A stretch of DNA of 52,271 nt from Gammaproteobacteria bacterium (GTDB lineage Bacteria > Pseudomonadota > Gammaproteobacteria > Xanthomonadales > SZUA-36): the NCBI GenBank assembly GCA_024277815.1, contig JAJRUM010000006.1, positions 1 to 52,271 of the forward strand, read 5' to 3'. Under the pieces are notes generated by a model, which saw only the letters and a program-made list of their open reading frames with translations, was not told the origin of the DNA and did not search any database. The position numbers and the translations under genes were made by a program. The stretch's first letter is position 1; each line of letters starts with the position of its first letter. This document shows, one piece after another, positions 8,301 to 17,381 of this stretch.

Positions 8301-10635
8301 GGGTGCTGTTACCTTCCGCGTCCATGGTCAGAACCCGATTGCCCCGGACGTCATAACCATAGCTTTGCTGCAGATTGCCAAGGGCGTCTTGCACTTCAAC
8401 CAGATTGCCCCGGGCGTCATAATTCATACGCGTCACCCGCCCCATCGGATCAGTAATACTGGTCACCCTGTTCCCCGGGTCATAGGTTCTTGATGTCGTA
8501 TGACCAAGGGCATCGGTCTGTGACAATATATTCCCCGCGCTATCAAATGTTTGCGTGGTGGTCTCGCCTATGGAGTTGGTACGACTGACCTGGTTGCCTT
8601 GTGCGTCATAGCTGTACAGGGAGACATTGCCCAATGGGTCGGTCATAGAGATGATATTGCCGTTGATATCGTATTCCAGAACCGTGACGCTACCGTCTGC
8701 ATCAGTCAACACTTCCTGCCTGGAACCCATGTCATGCGTATAGGCGATAATCCTGCCATCGGCATCGGTAGAGCTGATCAATCTTCCACCGGTATCGTAT
8801 TCATTGCGCCGGACAACGCGATTGAGTGGATCAATCACACCGATCAAACCATGCTGATAATTATACTGAAACCAGGTGGTATTGCCTTCGGCGTCGGTAT
8901 GTGAGAGCAGGTCACCGGTGTCACTGTAAGTATAGGTCTGAATATTGCCTTCCGGGTCACTGATCTGGGTGATTCGACCACTGGTATCACGCTGGAATAG
9001 GACCGACTTTCCGGCTGAATGGAAAATTCCACCGTCTGTAAAAGTAAGTGTGTTGCCGTTGCTGTCCTCAATACGCTCTACACCATTGACCTTATGAATC
9101 GTAACTTTTGTACCATCCGCAGCGGTGTAAAGAAAACGGACCGGGTCATAGACTTTGTTGCTGATATCATCCAGCAACTGAACAGCACCAGGCTGTGAAT
9201 CGAGGATGGACAGGTTGTTGTTATCCAGGCTTTGTAGTGAACCAAGTGTGTCAGGGCGCGCAACATAGCTGGCGCGGTTGGCAAGTGGTGGAAATGGTGT
9301 AATGACAGACGTATCCGGGCTTATCCTGAGGTCAAACTCTTCAACCCTGCCATTGGCCATGGTGATGCTGACCTTGTGCTCATCCGAAGGAGCCAGCAGG
9401 TAGGCCAGGCCAGACTTGAAAACCTCCCAGCCACCACCAGGAATCCTGTTGGTTCGCAGACGTAATGTCTGGACGCCAAAACTCCAGCCAATACCAAAAT
9501 CTCCCTGGCCTTTATCCCGACTGTCATAACTGCGATTTATGATAATCGGCAAGCCACTCATGGGGATCTGCAGGTCAGTGAAGTTCAGGGTGAAATTACC
9601 CACCTTCATTTCTCCATCTGCCTGAACGCTAATCTGCGCTACCGTCTGGTTGCCACCCGTATCAAACACCGTCAAACGAAGGGTATACAGGTCGTTGATC
9701 AGCATGGTTGGGTCAAACCGCCCCAGCACACCGGCAGTAACCTGGCTTGTGCTGTTGGCAATTTCGGTAAAGTTCTGCTCGCCTGCAGCGGCGATCCCGA
9801 TCGTGTACTTGAGGAAATTGGTATCCGTGGCTGTACCGATAATATCGACGGGTTTAGTCACTGTAGTGTTGGCGGCGGGCGCGGTAATTTCCGCAACCGG
9901 AATCTCAACATCGCCCGGTACCCGGTCCACGACCGTAATGCTGGCCGAACCCGAGACAAGCCCTTTGGATACTGTAATTAAAAATGTACCCGCTGTTGGC
10001 GAGCTGAATTCAGGCCCATCTGACCAGGTCGCAATGGCCGTCATATTCTGGCTGGTGCCATCGTCAAAAATACCAACGGCACCGAGGCTCAGAATTTCGT
10101 CTGTCAGGATAGTATCGGTGGCGGGCAACACCAGGATTTCCACCGGTGGACGTGACGCATCCACGCCATCGCAGTCTTCATCGACGCCGTTGGCCGGGAT
10201 ATCAACGGCACCCGGGAATATGGTGTCATCGTTGTCATTGCAGTCACCCAGGTTTTCGGTAAACCCATCACCGTCATCATCCACATCTTCAGGCGCGGGG
10301 CCCAGCGAAATAAGCAAGTCAACCTTGCTGCCAAACTCCGCAACAGCACCACCCACAGGTGTCTGGCCACTGACCGCCCCGGCCGGGATGCTCGGATGGT
10401 TGAAACTCGACACCCTACCGGTCACGAAACCATCGGCAACTAGCATGGATTCAGCCTGGGCACGGATTTCTCCTACCACATCCGGCACCATGGCGATGTT
10501 TCGCACGGTGAGCGTATACGTCTGCAAGGAAGACAGCCCGCGCAAATCCGAGACTTTTGCCGTCACCATGTGGTCGCCGAGGTCTGCCACCGCGGGTGTC
10601 CAGCGCAACAGGCCGGTCGGTCCGTCGATGGTCAT
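5326..10635 (-). CDS. Rhs/YD-repeat protein, C-terminal part of a gene split by an in-frame stop
   Basis: The 1769-residue open frame is the downstream part of one giant gene: it follows the 10636-14724 frame without any shift, separated only by TGA. Visible order: end of an Ig-like repeat (MTIDGPTGLLRWTPA), a PASTA-like domain (about 50-112), a MopE-type metal-binding motif (DVDDDGDGFTENLGDCNDND, about 118-160), two Ig-like domains (about 165-340), the Rhs entry region (INRSYDSRDKGQGDFGIGW), several dozen YD repeats (about 550-1480) and the Rhs core (YMRARYYDPASGRFVSRDPF, LYANNNPINFSDPNG, about 1520-1595). The last ~185 residues are hydrophobic and glycine-rich and match no toxin motif I know. 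YD repeats form a cocoon-like shell around the C-terminal cargo in this family. The ATG right after the TGA would allow reinitiation, but that product lacks a signal peptide. Confidence 0.85.
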   Translation of the reverse strand: MTIDGPTGLLRWTPAVADLGDHMVTAKVSDLRGLSSLQTYTLTVRNIAMVPDVVGEIRAQAESMLVADGFVTGRVSSFNHPSIPAGAVSGQTPVGGAVAEFGSKVDLLISLGPAPEDVDDDGDGFTENLGDCNDNDDTIFPGAVDIPANGVDEDCDGVDASRPPVEILVLPATDTILTDEILSLGAVGIFDDGTSQNMTAIATWSDGPEFSSPTAGTFLITVSKGLVSGSASITVVDRVPGDVEIPVAEITAPAANTTVTKPVDIIGTATDTNFLKYTIGIAAAGEQNFTEIANSTSQVTAGVLGRFDPTMLINDLYTLRLTVFDTGGNQTVAQISVQADGEMKVGNFTLNFTDLQIPMSGLPIIINRSYDSRDKGQGDFGIGWSFGVQTLRLRTNRIPGGGWEVFKSGLAYLLAPSDEHKVSITMANGRVEEFDLRISPDTSVITPFPPLANRASYVARPDTLGSLQSLDNNNLSILDSQPGAVQLLDDISNKVYDPVRFLYTAADGTKVTIHKVNGVERIEDSNGNTLTFTDGGIFHSAGKSVLFQRDTSGRITQISDPEGNIQTYTYSDTGDLLSHTDAEGNTTWFQYNYQHGLIGVIDPLNRVVRRNEYDTGGRLISSTDADGRIIAYTHDMGSRQEVLTDADGSVTVLEYDINGNIISMTDPLGNVSLYSYDAQGNQVSRTNSIGETTTQTFDSAGNILSQTDALGHTTSRTYDPGNRVTSITDPMGRVTRMNYDARGNLVEVQDALGNLQQSYGYDVRGNRVLTMDAEGNSTLHKYDAAGNQIERVDPLGNISTFNYDANGRVTSRLDSFGKVTSTRYDGRGLKVLNTDPLGRNTQFDYTVTDFLQGVSDPAGNSASQTFDAAGQVVSETDMLGNTVVNTYDLKGNLTSITDPLNRKAVLEYDVLGRRTKSISRGGSVVEARYDPLGRLIERIDARGNSTFYEYDAAGRNTKVTDALGNFTTYSYDPAGNQIAMVDARGNSFSFQYDALDRPVKTTYPDGSFETMEYDALGNVIAETDALGQTSSYAYDANSNLVRVVDAAGQQTGYAYDSEDRLVSQTDARGNISTFTYDDLGRRTTRVFADGTVEVRAYDIAGDLTQSTDPNGNQTTLGYDAKGQLLSRTFADGSQELYTYNVTGQLLTGTNAWGVVRYSYDLDDRLLQIDNPDGSLVAYAYDAQGNRTSVTTQTSLLKLPRTTTSTYDVLNRLASVTDPDGNVTTYTYDEIGNLVSIDNPNGVLTSFAYDSRNYLSLIVHTSGVGEVARYQYQVNALGDRTGVSFSDGSLVEYEYDSLRRLTRETHKDKLAVITYEMRYGYDAVGNRVSATDKDGNVQTFTYDSGDKLVSVDTDNYFYDANGNLVARSDIAGTTLFSFDFEDQLQRVTTPLDQVDYTYDAGGERVRREVPGTATNFLVDPYNTNDVSQVLVDYDDTATPSAEYVYGHKLLSQNRAGNRHYMQQDGSLNVRLLTDATGSVTDTYDFQAFGVPIAETGTTDNPYRFAGQRQDPLTGLSYMRARYYDPASGRFVSRDPFAGYLRDPISLHRYLYANNNPINFSDPNGTFAIPSVLVSMAISATISFSVAVVSGKKGKELIYETIIGAAFGAIGGPLGKALGTLFTKSKVLLTLVRNPAVGKYAGRLVAAIPATVLGAAEDFSKALVTGDAAKDGYAGKFATAVALNFVFNIFLGPFSLEAGKVPKQILVKGTVRKGRLMVKTLVPKEIQVTVLKFLEGDASAFNTIETFIWEFTKLIVGEIQDLPGGNPGIAR

Positions 10636-13600
10636 TCAGGGTGGCCCGTCAATCAGCTCGAATACAAGCAAGTCAAACTCTGCATCTTTGGCCTGCAGGC
10701 CGTGCAGGTACTCAATATCCACCGTGGCGGTCGTATCGGGTGTCGAGGTAAATTCGGGTGCCGTATTGGGTGCCAGTACATCGATATAAGCCGTCGCAAT
10801 ATTCGATTCCTGTCCGGCTGCAAGCGCCTTGTAAGTGAACCGGTCCATCTTGTCCGGATTATCGGGGGTGAAGGCATTTTGCCGATAGTTGTTCAGCCCC
10901 GGGGTCAGCCAGTTGTGTTGCTCGACCAACGGGATGGTCAGGTCCTGGTTGACATTGGTTACGTGAAAGGCGTGTTGGTTCCAGGTATCAGGCGCACGAA
11001 CCCAGTCGTCATCGATACCGCCAAGAACCCGAATACCACGGGTGTCTTCAGCACTACCAAGACCGGTTGACGCCACCACGATTTCTGCGTGCCCGTCACT
11101 GTCAACATCGGCAACAACCGTATACTCGACCGCGGTGGACGAGGTGAGCGGCATTCTGAACAGCAGTTCACCGTCCGAGCCCCTGAACACCTGAATATAC
11201 TGTTCGTCATGATGCACGACTTCCATGCTGCCATCGCCATCAAAATCAAATATGGCAGATCCGGTAACACCGCTCCGGTCTTCAATGGGCTGGCGCCACA
11301 TCAGGCGACCATCGGTATCCACCACTTCATAAAACAGTGAGTTGGCCCGGCCGATTTCAGGCTTGCCGTCGCCATCAAAATCGGCAACCGTAGGCGGGCC
11401 ACCAGCCCAGGTGGTTTTTGTCGTCCACTTCAGGGTGCCGTCATGTTCATAGAGATAAAGCTGGGAGCCCGCCGCAAAAACAATTTCAGCATAGGGGTCA
11501 TCGTCAAAATTGCCCGTGGCCGCCCAACCTGCGAACGGGCTTGCTGTATTCCACAACAAAGTGCCGTCCGCGCTATAGACATAGCCTCCGGCGATAACCT
11601 CCACCGCCCCATCGAGGTCAATATCTGCTGCAATGGGAATAATCCGTCCCGGTTGCGGAATACTCCCCGACCAGAGCAGGGTCCCATTTGCATCCAGCAC
11701 CTGATCTCCTATCAGGATTTCCGGTAAGTCCTGGCCATCTATGTTGGCAATGGTTATACCCGACCAGTTGTTCTGTTTGAGTGGATCGCTGCGCCATTTG
11801 AGCGTTAAATCGTGTTCGAAGGCGATGAGTTCATAGGTAGGCGCTTGACGTGAACCCCACTCTGCTGCCGCCAGAATTTCGGGCAGGCCATCCCCGTCTA
11901 TATCACCCACGGCCATGGATACATAGCCACGCACGAGCAAATCCGGGTCCAGTAATACCTGCTTCTCGGCACCGGTGCGGCCATCGAGAACGACGATGTA
12001 GGCTGGGTAAGTGATGCCTTCAATAGGAATACCTGCACTGAACAGGATCTCCTGGAAGCCATCGCCATCGAGATCCACCACCAGCGGAACATTGCTGACA
12101 TGGCCTGCAGGCTTGACGCCATCAACCAGCATCGATGTCTCAGTCCATGACCACTCCTCTTGTGGATACAACGGCCAGATTAACCCATCCCCGAAGACCT
12201 TGAACTCACTGATGCCCGGCCCGCGCGTTGGGTCATTCCAGGTCACGCCCTCAAAACGGGCCGTCTGTACATCGGTGACCGCTGGCACTGGCAGCGTAAA
12301 ACCGGTATGCAGGTCGGTCAGGGTGACCACACCGCTGGTCCATAATTCAATGCCGGAGCTATCCAGCAAACGAAACTCCCCGGTCAGAAAATACCGTGGC
12401 GTATCCGGGTTACCAGTGGAAAACCTCGGGCCGAACAATTGAATCTCGCGAACGGTGACCCCCTGATCAGGGAACGTGATGTCCATAGCTGGTGCCAGAT
12501 CTGCGTCCTCGCTGTGCCAACTGGTCAGAAGGCGCTGATCAACCGCCTTTTCATCATCATTCAGGGCTCGCCTGTTACTGCTGGCGGAGGTTGAAAAACG
12601 GGCAAAACGTGTCAATTCGATGTTGGTTTTGTATTTGAACAGCTGTACCACGGCCGAGCCCATTACTTTCAGCTCGGCAAATCCGGGGTGATCGGATTCA
12701 TCTGCGGTCGGTGTGAAACGCACCTGCCTGACCATTTCAACCGCAGGTACCGACACCACAATATCCCGGTCCGGCGCCGGCAGGGCGAGATCACCACTGT
12801 TAAACAGCTCAACCCCGTTCTGATCGAACAACTGGAAAATCCCCGAGAGGAAGTCGAAGCCATCAGGCGATTCCCGATTGCCGAACATCTGTATTTCAGT
12901 AACAGTGACATCCACGGCAAAGCCTATCTCAAAGAACGGACTGGAACCCAGGTTGACTGCGTCACCAAGGTCGGCAAACCACGACGTGTTCAGATCACCA
13001 TCGAGGGCGCGGAATGCTTCACGGTCGTCTGTTTCGGTCCAGGTACGGTCGATAAAGGTACTGCTTGCATTGATAGAAACCGGCTCGGCCAGCTGCGCCA
13101 TATCGCCCGTAACCGGTGTTGCTACCAGGTTACTGACAGGTGATAGCGGTGCATATTCAAATGAACCATCAGGATTCAGAGTCAAACTACCGTTGGCAGG
13201 AGCGCTGACCAATTGCGTGGTCATCGGGTCGCCGTTGGGATCGGAGTCGTTGCCAAGCACCCCGGGAGCCGGGATGACCAGTGTTTCGATACCGTGGGCG
13301 GTGTACAGGTCATCCACCGCCACCGGTGGCTTGTTGATATCATTGACCGTCACAATAAAGCTGCCCGCATCCGCAGCACCGGCAGCATCTGTCACCCGCA
13401 CGGCAACATCATGTACACCAATCCGGGTCTCATCAGGTGTCCAGCTAATTGCACCCGTAACCGGATCAATCGACATGCCTGCGGGTGCGTTTATGAATTC
13501 AAAAGTAAGGGTGTCGGCGGGGTCTGCATCAGTGGCGCTGGCAAGTACATCCAGCAGTTCATCAAATACCAGGTTCTGGTCACCGGGCACGGTCAACACG

Positions 13601-14724
13601 GGTGCTGCGTTGCTTTGCTGCGTGGGTACCGGTTGCACGACCTCAACGATGAAGCTCTCCGTATCCGTCAGGCCACCCAGATCGGTAACCAGCGCCACCA
13701 CATTGTTGGCACCAAGATCACCCACTGTTGGCGTCCAGCTCAGAACACCACTCGCCGGGTCAATGCTCATACCCACCGGTGCGGCCGGCAGACTGAAAGT
13801 CAAAACATCACCCACATCGGGATCGACCGCAAACAATGGTGTCTCAAAAGGCACATCAAGCTGCAGCAACCGGTTACCCGGGGGTATCAGGTCCGGGGCA
13901 TTATTGACTTGCGGTGGCGGGGGGGGTGGTGGCGCCGTTGTGGACGCGCAAATCGTGTCCAGCACATCAACCACCAGATCCTGGTTACAGTCCGGGTCGC
14001 CGGGCGCGACGGCGCGCTCCAGTATTTGCGCTACGATGACCGGAATATCGCCGGCATTCACCAGACCATCATTGTTGGCATCGCCGGGCAGTCCCACCGC
14101 TGCACGCGCGATGGTTGAGCTGAATAAAGTCAGCCCGAGGAAAATTGAGAACGACACGCCAGCAAGACCACGCTGGACAAACACCCAGACAGTCCCCATC
14201 AGCAACAGGATCAGCAATACGATGGCCAGTGCCCCGAGCGCCGGAATAGCGATGGTATCCGCCAGCGTTATCGTTACACTGCCGTCGGCAACACCGGTTG
14301 CCATAACCGGCTGTGCCGCAGCATTGGACATCACCAGGTTATCAATGACCAGAGGGTAGGTTGCAGCCTGTGCATTGGCGGACAACAACAGGCGCACATC
14401 GGCGAGACTGCCACTGACCAGGGGTGTTTGCGTGGCGGTGGTGATGACAAAGCGCAGTTGGCCCGGTTGTATTTCCTGCCAACTGAGACTGTGGCCTGCC
14501 AATGCCGTGCCGGCAAACACTGCTTGCGGACTGAGTGCTGCCGCATCAAACGTCAGATCAAATTGAAGAGCCACCACCGAGCCATCGGCCACGAAATTAA
14601 CCGGGATGGTAACCTCCTGACCGGGCCCGGCTGTGGCGCCCCCCCCCACTAAATCGGGCGCGGCAAACAATGTGCTGGAAAAAAATAAGGCTATGCCTGT
14701 CAGTATTGCTCTCAGTGTTGCCAT
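10636..14724 (-). CDS. secreted cohesin/dockerin/Ig/beta-propeller protein, N-terminal part of the split Rhs gene
   Basis: The 1362-residue frame starts with a signal peptide (MATLRAILTGIALFFSSTLFAA). Then come a cohesin-like beta-sandwich (about 25-152), a hydrophobic IPTL-CTERM-like segment (IPALGALAIVLLILLLMG, about 160-185), a second hydrophobic, signal-peptide-like stretch (about 187-209), a dockerin-like pair of EF-hand loops (DANNDGLVNAGDI at 215, DCNQDLVVDVLDT at 245), a seven-proline linker, Ig/putative cadherin-type repeats (pattern GM.IDP.(T/S)G.(I/L)SWTP), a VCBS/cadherin-like repeat (GVLGNDSDPNGDPM), two discoidin-like repeats, and an FG-GAP/VCBS-type beta-propeller rich in DxDGDGxxEI. 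It ends FELIDGPP then TGA; the expected next residue of the repeat is Gly, and the following frame continues the repeat. Probably a surface or secreted adhesin/toxin-delivery protein, now interrupted. Confidence 0.85.
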   Translation of the reverse strand: MATLRAILTGIALFFSSTLFAAPDLVGGGATAGPGQEVTIPVNFVADGSVVALQFDLTFDAAALSPQAVFAGTALAGHSLSWQEIQPGQLRFVITTATQTPLVSGSLADVRLLLSANAQAATYPLVIDNLVMSNAAAQPVMATGVADGSVTITLADTIAIPALGALAIVLLILLLMGTVWVFVQRGLAGVSFSIFLGLTLFSSTIARAAVGLPGDANNDGLVNAGDIPVIVAQILERAVAPGDPDCNQDLVVDVLDTICASTTAPPPPPPPQVNNAPDLIPPGNRLLQLDVPFETPLFAVDPDVGDVLTFSLPAAPVGMSIDPASGVLSWTPTVGDLGANNVVALVTDLGGLTDTESFIVEVVQPVPTQQSNAAPVLTVPGDQNLVFDELLDVLASATDADPADTLTFEFINAPAGMSIDPVTGAISWTPDETRIGVHDVAVRVTDAAGAADAGSFIVTVNDINKPPVAVDDLYTAHGIETLVIPAPGVLGNDSDPNGDPMTTQLVSAPANGSLTLNPDGSFEYAPLSPVSNLVATPVTGDMAQLAEPVSINASSTFIDRTWTETDDREAFRALDGDLNTSWFADLGDAVNLGSSPFFEIGFAVDVTVTEIQMFGNRESPDGFDFLSGIFQLFDQNGVELFNSGDLALPAPDRDIVVSVPAVEMVRQVRFTPTADESDHPGFAELKVMGSAVVQLFKYKTNIELTRFARFSTSASSNRRALNDDEKAVDQRLLTSWHSEDADLAPAMDITFPDQGVTVREIQLFGPRFSTGNPDTPRYFLTGEFRLLDSSGIELWTSGVVTLTDLHTGFTLPVPAVTDVQTARFEGVTWNDPTRGPGISEFKVFGDGLIWPLYPQEEWSWTETSMLVDGVKPAGHVSNVPLVVDLDGDGFQEILFSAGIPIEGITYPAYIVVLDGRTGAEKQVLLDPDLLVRGYVSMAVGDIDGDGLPEILAAAEWGSRQAPTYELIAFEHDLTLKWRSDPLKQNNWSGITIANIDGQDLPEILIGDQVLDANGTLLWSGSIPQPGRIIPIAADIDLDGAVEVIAGGYVYSADGTLLWNTASPFAGWAATGNFDDDPYAEIVFAAGSQLYLYEHDGTLKWTTKTTWAGGPPTVADFDGDGKPEIGRANSLFYEVVDTDGRLMWRQPIEDRSGVTGSAIFDFDGDGSMEVVHHDEQYIQVFRGSDGELLFRMPLTSSTAVEYTVVADVDSDGHAEIVVASTGLGSAEDTRGIRVLGGIDDDWVRAPDTWNQHAFHVTNVNQDLTIPLVEQHNWLTPGLNNYRQNAFTPDNPDKMDRFTYKALAAGQESNIATAYIDVLAPNTAPEFTSTPDTTATVDIEYLHGLQAKDAEFDLLVFELIDGPP

Positions 14725-14805
14725 AAAACTTTACCTGTTGAACCGCGCCCCCGGTGACGGGAAAATTGGTATGATAATTATGAGGGTGTGCCAACAACTG
14801 TTCAT

Positions 14806-14829
14806 GACATCCAGAGGACATTGGATGTC
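14806..14829. promoter_or_regulatory. 8-bp inverted repeat between divergent genes, possible regulator site
   Basis: GACATCCA (14806-14813) and TGGATGTC (14822-14829) are perfect inverted arms separated by 8 bases. The site lies in the 246-bp intergenic space between the giant Rhs gene and the divergent ToxR/CadC-like regulator, a usual place for the regulator's own target. Function is inferred from position only. Confidence 0.35.
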
Positions 14830-14970
14830 GTTTACGGTCAAATTCGTGATTTTTCGGGCAAAAACACATAGATATCGCCCGCTACCGAACCGTTGGAAGT
14901 CAACGCCGGGCATTCGGAGCAGCCTTAAAAAGGGTGTCTGTCAGCGGTGTTTTTGGGGAACCAGGGTGAC

Positions 14971-17304
14971 ATGAATTCGAATATTGAATCAAAGCAATAC
15001 CGGTTTGCAGATTTCTATATCCGCAATGACCAACAGGTATTGTATCGCCAGCACAAAAAGATTCCGCTTGGCACAAAAGTCTATTACCTGTTGCTGACTT
15101 TCGTCGAAAACCCGGGGAAAATCCTGAGCAAAGACGAAATCATTGAAGCCGTCTGGCCAGGCCAGGTGGTGACCGATACTGCATTGGCCAAGCAGATCCT
15201 GCGTCTGCGGAAGCTACTCGGCGATGACAACTCTGAACACCCTTTTATAGAGACGCACCGTGGTGTCGGATACCGGTTTACAGCTTCGGTCGAAACCCAA
15301 TCGACCCTTCACCTCGCCTTCCCGACAAGGCAACCACGCAGGCCCGCCTGGCTGATTTACGCAGCACTGGCCATTATTTTGCTCGCCATCCCGTTCTTCA
15401 GGCAGTTGTCTGACCAGCCTGGAGAGGACAAAGAGGACTTCCAACAGGCTGGATTACCCATCAGCCTGGCCATCGTGCCAACAACCAGCAGAGATGACTG
15501 GTTGAACACCGGCGGCCTGGACTACCTGGCAGAGTTACTCGGACAACATGACTTGATTTACACCCTCGGTCCCGATGCGGAATGGTATGCATCCAGTTCT
15601 CCTGAGAAACTGGCCATTGGTTTGACCACCAACCAGAAATTTGACTACAGCTTCCTGATTGGGCTCGAAGAATCCGACGGTGGCTTTATCGCCACCACCA
15701 GGCTGCGTACTGAGGACGATATTCTGGCCAGTGCAGAAATTCAGGCGGCAAGCCTTCCGGCCCTGTTTAAAAAAATTGACAAGTGGGTCAGCCTCAACCT
15801 TTCAATCCGGGACCAGCTCGATACTATCGATGCTAATGTGCCCCTGACAACTGACCAGTTCGCGCTACAGAGCTATCTGCAAGGTATCTTCGAAGTTGAG
15901 GTCAGCGGCGACAATAAGCGTGCGCTCTCCTATTTCCAGTCAGCCGTCAACAAGGACGAAGAATTCCTGGTGGCCTGGATCAGGCTCGCCGCAGCGCATC
16001 TGGACGTCGGCGGCTTCGACCGGGCGATCGCCATTGCCAATACTCAAATCGAAAGGCTCAATGACAGCGACAGCCCCAAGGCGTTGATAGATTTTAACTT
16101 TATCAAAGCCATGGCCTATTACCGCCTCAGGGATGATGAACGATCCACCCTGGCGATCCGGCAATCCATCAATGCAATTGATCAATCAGGTGACCCGTAT
16201 GTAAAACTGGCCGGGCTAAAGTCACTGATCTTCCTCGCCAACATGCAGAACGATTGGGAAGAAGCTGAAACCTTAACCCTGGAGAGCCTGACGCTGAGCA
16301 AGGAATATTATCCACTGCCCAACCACCTGGCCGGTTTGAACCTGTCGCTGGCCAGAATCAAGTTGCTCGACAAGCAGGCGCAGGAGGCCAGGCAATACCT
16401 GTCTACCGCCATCAATTTTTACCAACAGTCTGAAAACAGCAATGGCATGATTTCGAGCCTGTGCGTTTTGAACCGTCTGAACCTCCAACGCAATATGTTG
16501 GATGACGGGGTACAAGTGGCCACCCGTGCAGAACCCTGGTTGCAAAACAGCACCTCCCTGCATGAGCAGGCGTGTTTCATTCAGGCCACCGGCACCATTC
16601 TGAACCTGCGCGGGTATTTTGACCGCTCGCAAATCTATATTGACAGGATGAGGGCCATTGGCCTGGAAACGAAAAGTGATTTCTACCCTTTCCTGGCCGA
16701 ATTTTTAACCGTCCACAGGCTGTATGTTCAAGGCAAGTTCCAGCAGGCCGCCGAACATATGGAAATTATGCGTACTTCCATCGTTGAGAAGAGTGCCCTG
16801 CCCTCTGTGCGCTTTGGCTTCTACGCGCTGGATATCCTGGTTTCATCCCGCGCGATGCCCGCCGCCGAAGCATTGCAGAAAATTGACAACACCCTGCAAA
16901 AATATCCTGCCTTAAAAGAGTATTTCACCAGCGAAATACTCAGGGCGCAAGGCCATGTCACCATCAAATCCGGCCAGGTTGAAGAAGGCCTGAAAATGTT
17001 GCAACTGGCTGAAGCCAAGTATCGGGAACAGCAGGAAGTTGCCATTGCAAATTATGTGGCTTTTGAGGCCCTGGAAACCCTCTTACAAACCCCCGGCCTG
17101 GACTACAAAGATACGCTCGACCGCCTCGAAGCCAATACTCAGTATGACTACCTGTTCTTCAAGCTCAAAGCCCAGTTTCTGGCCAGGGAAGACAAATTCC
17201 TGAACGCCGCCATGCTGATGCAGGAAAATAAACTCAAGGCCAACCAGTTGTGGAGTCCTGAAGATCAACTTTTACTTGAGCAATATCAGGGCAATTCACT
17301 GTAA
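14971..17304 (+). CDS. ToxR/CadC-like transmembrane regulator with TPR sensor domain
   Basis: A 777-residue membrane-bound transcription factor. Residues about 10-105 form an OmpR-type winged helix (YYLLLTFVENPGKILSKDEIIEAVWPGQVVTDTALAKQILRLRKLLGDD, HRGVGYRF). A basic patch (RQPRRP) and one membrane helix (about 126-143) follow, and the rest is a long alpha-helical TPR-like region predicted outside the cytoplasm. I prefer ATG at 14971, preceded by CCAGGGTGAC, to the in-frame GTG at 14947, because the wHTH fold begins shortly after it. It is divergent from the giant secreted Rhs gene, so regulation of that gene is a reasonable inference. No phosphoacceptor receiver domain is present, as expected for one-component CadC-type regulators. 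Confidence 0.88.
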   Translation: MNSNIESKQYRFADFYIRNDQQVLYRQHKKIPLGTKVYYLLLTFVENPGKILSKDEIIEAVWPGQVVTDTALAKQILRLRKLLGDDNSEHPFIETHRGVGYRFTASVETQSTLHLAFPTRQPRRPAWLIYAALAIILLAIPFFRQLSDQPGEDKEDFQQAGLPISLAIVPTTSRDDWLNTGGLDYLAELLGQHDLIYTLGPDAEWYASSSPEKLAIGLTTNQKFDYSFLIGLEESDGGFIATTRLRTEDDILASAEIQAASLPALFKKIDKWVSLNLSIRDQLDTIDANVPLTTDQFALQSYLQGIFEVEVSGDNKRALSYFQSAVNKDEEFLVAWIRLAAAHLDVGGFDRAIAIANTQIERLNDSDSPKALIDFNFIKAMAYYRLRDDERSTLAIRQSINAIDQSGDPYVKLAGLKSLIFLANMQNDWEEAETLTLESLTLSKEYYPLPNHLAGLNLSLARIKLLDKQAQEARQYLSTAINFYQQSENSNGMISSLCVLNRLNLQRNMLDDGVQVATRAEPWLQNSTSLHEQACFIQATGTILNLRGYFDRSQIYIDRMRAIGLETKSDFYPFLAEFLTVHRLYVQGKFQQAAEHMEIMRTSIVEKSALPSVRFGFYALDILVSSRAMPAAEALQKIDNTLQKYPALKEYFTSEILRAQGHVTIKSGQVEEGLKMLQLAEAKYREQQEVAIANYVAFEALETLLQTPGLDYKDTLDRLEANTQYDYLFFKLKAQFLAREDKFLNAAMLMQENKLKANQLWSPEDQLLLEQYQGNSL

Positions 17305-17381
17305 ACACCCTATAGTGTATTTACGAAACAAATCCAGACCAACACTGTTGGCGACAACCACTGTGGAAATGCGATTGACCC

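Noticed and set aside
5860..8960. Short periodic DNA repeats in the Rhs gene (possible CRISPR or VNTR)
   Set aside because: The period follows the YD amino-acid repeats with varied DNA sequence; no identical repeats with unique spacers.
9650..10789. 379-codon open frame on the plus strand
   Set aside because: Antisense to the Rhs gene across its internal stop; low-complexity Ser/Thr-rich translation with no domain.
13213..14118. 301-codon open frame on the plus strand
   Set aside because: Overlaps the giant gene in another frame, unusual His-rich composition, no recognisable motif.
12878..14359. 493-codon open frame on the plus strand
   Set aside because: It is antisense to the giant secreted gene and rich in Ser/Pro/Thr from the complement of repeats. 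No family pattern; a shadow of the coding strand.
14947..14970. GTG start for the ToxR/CadC-like regulator
   Set aside because: ATG 14971 has a nearer ribosome site and better matches the start of the wHTH domain.
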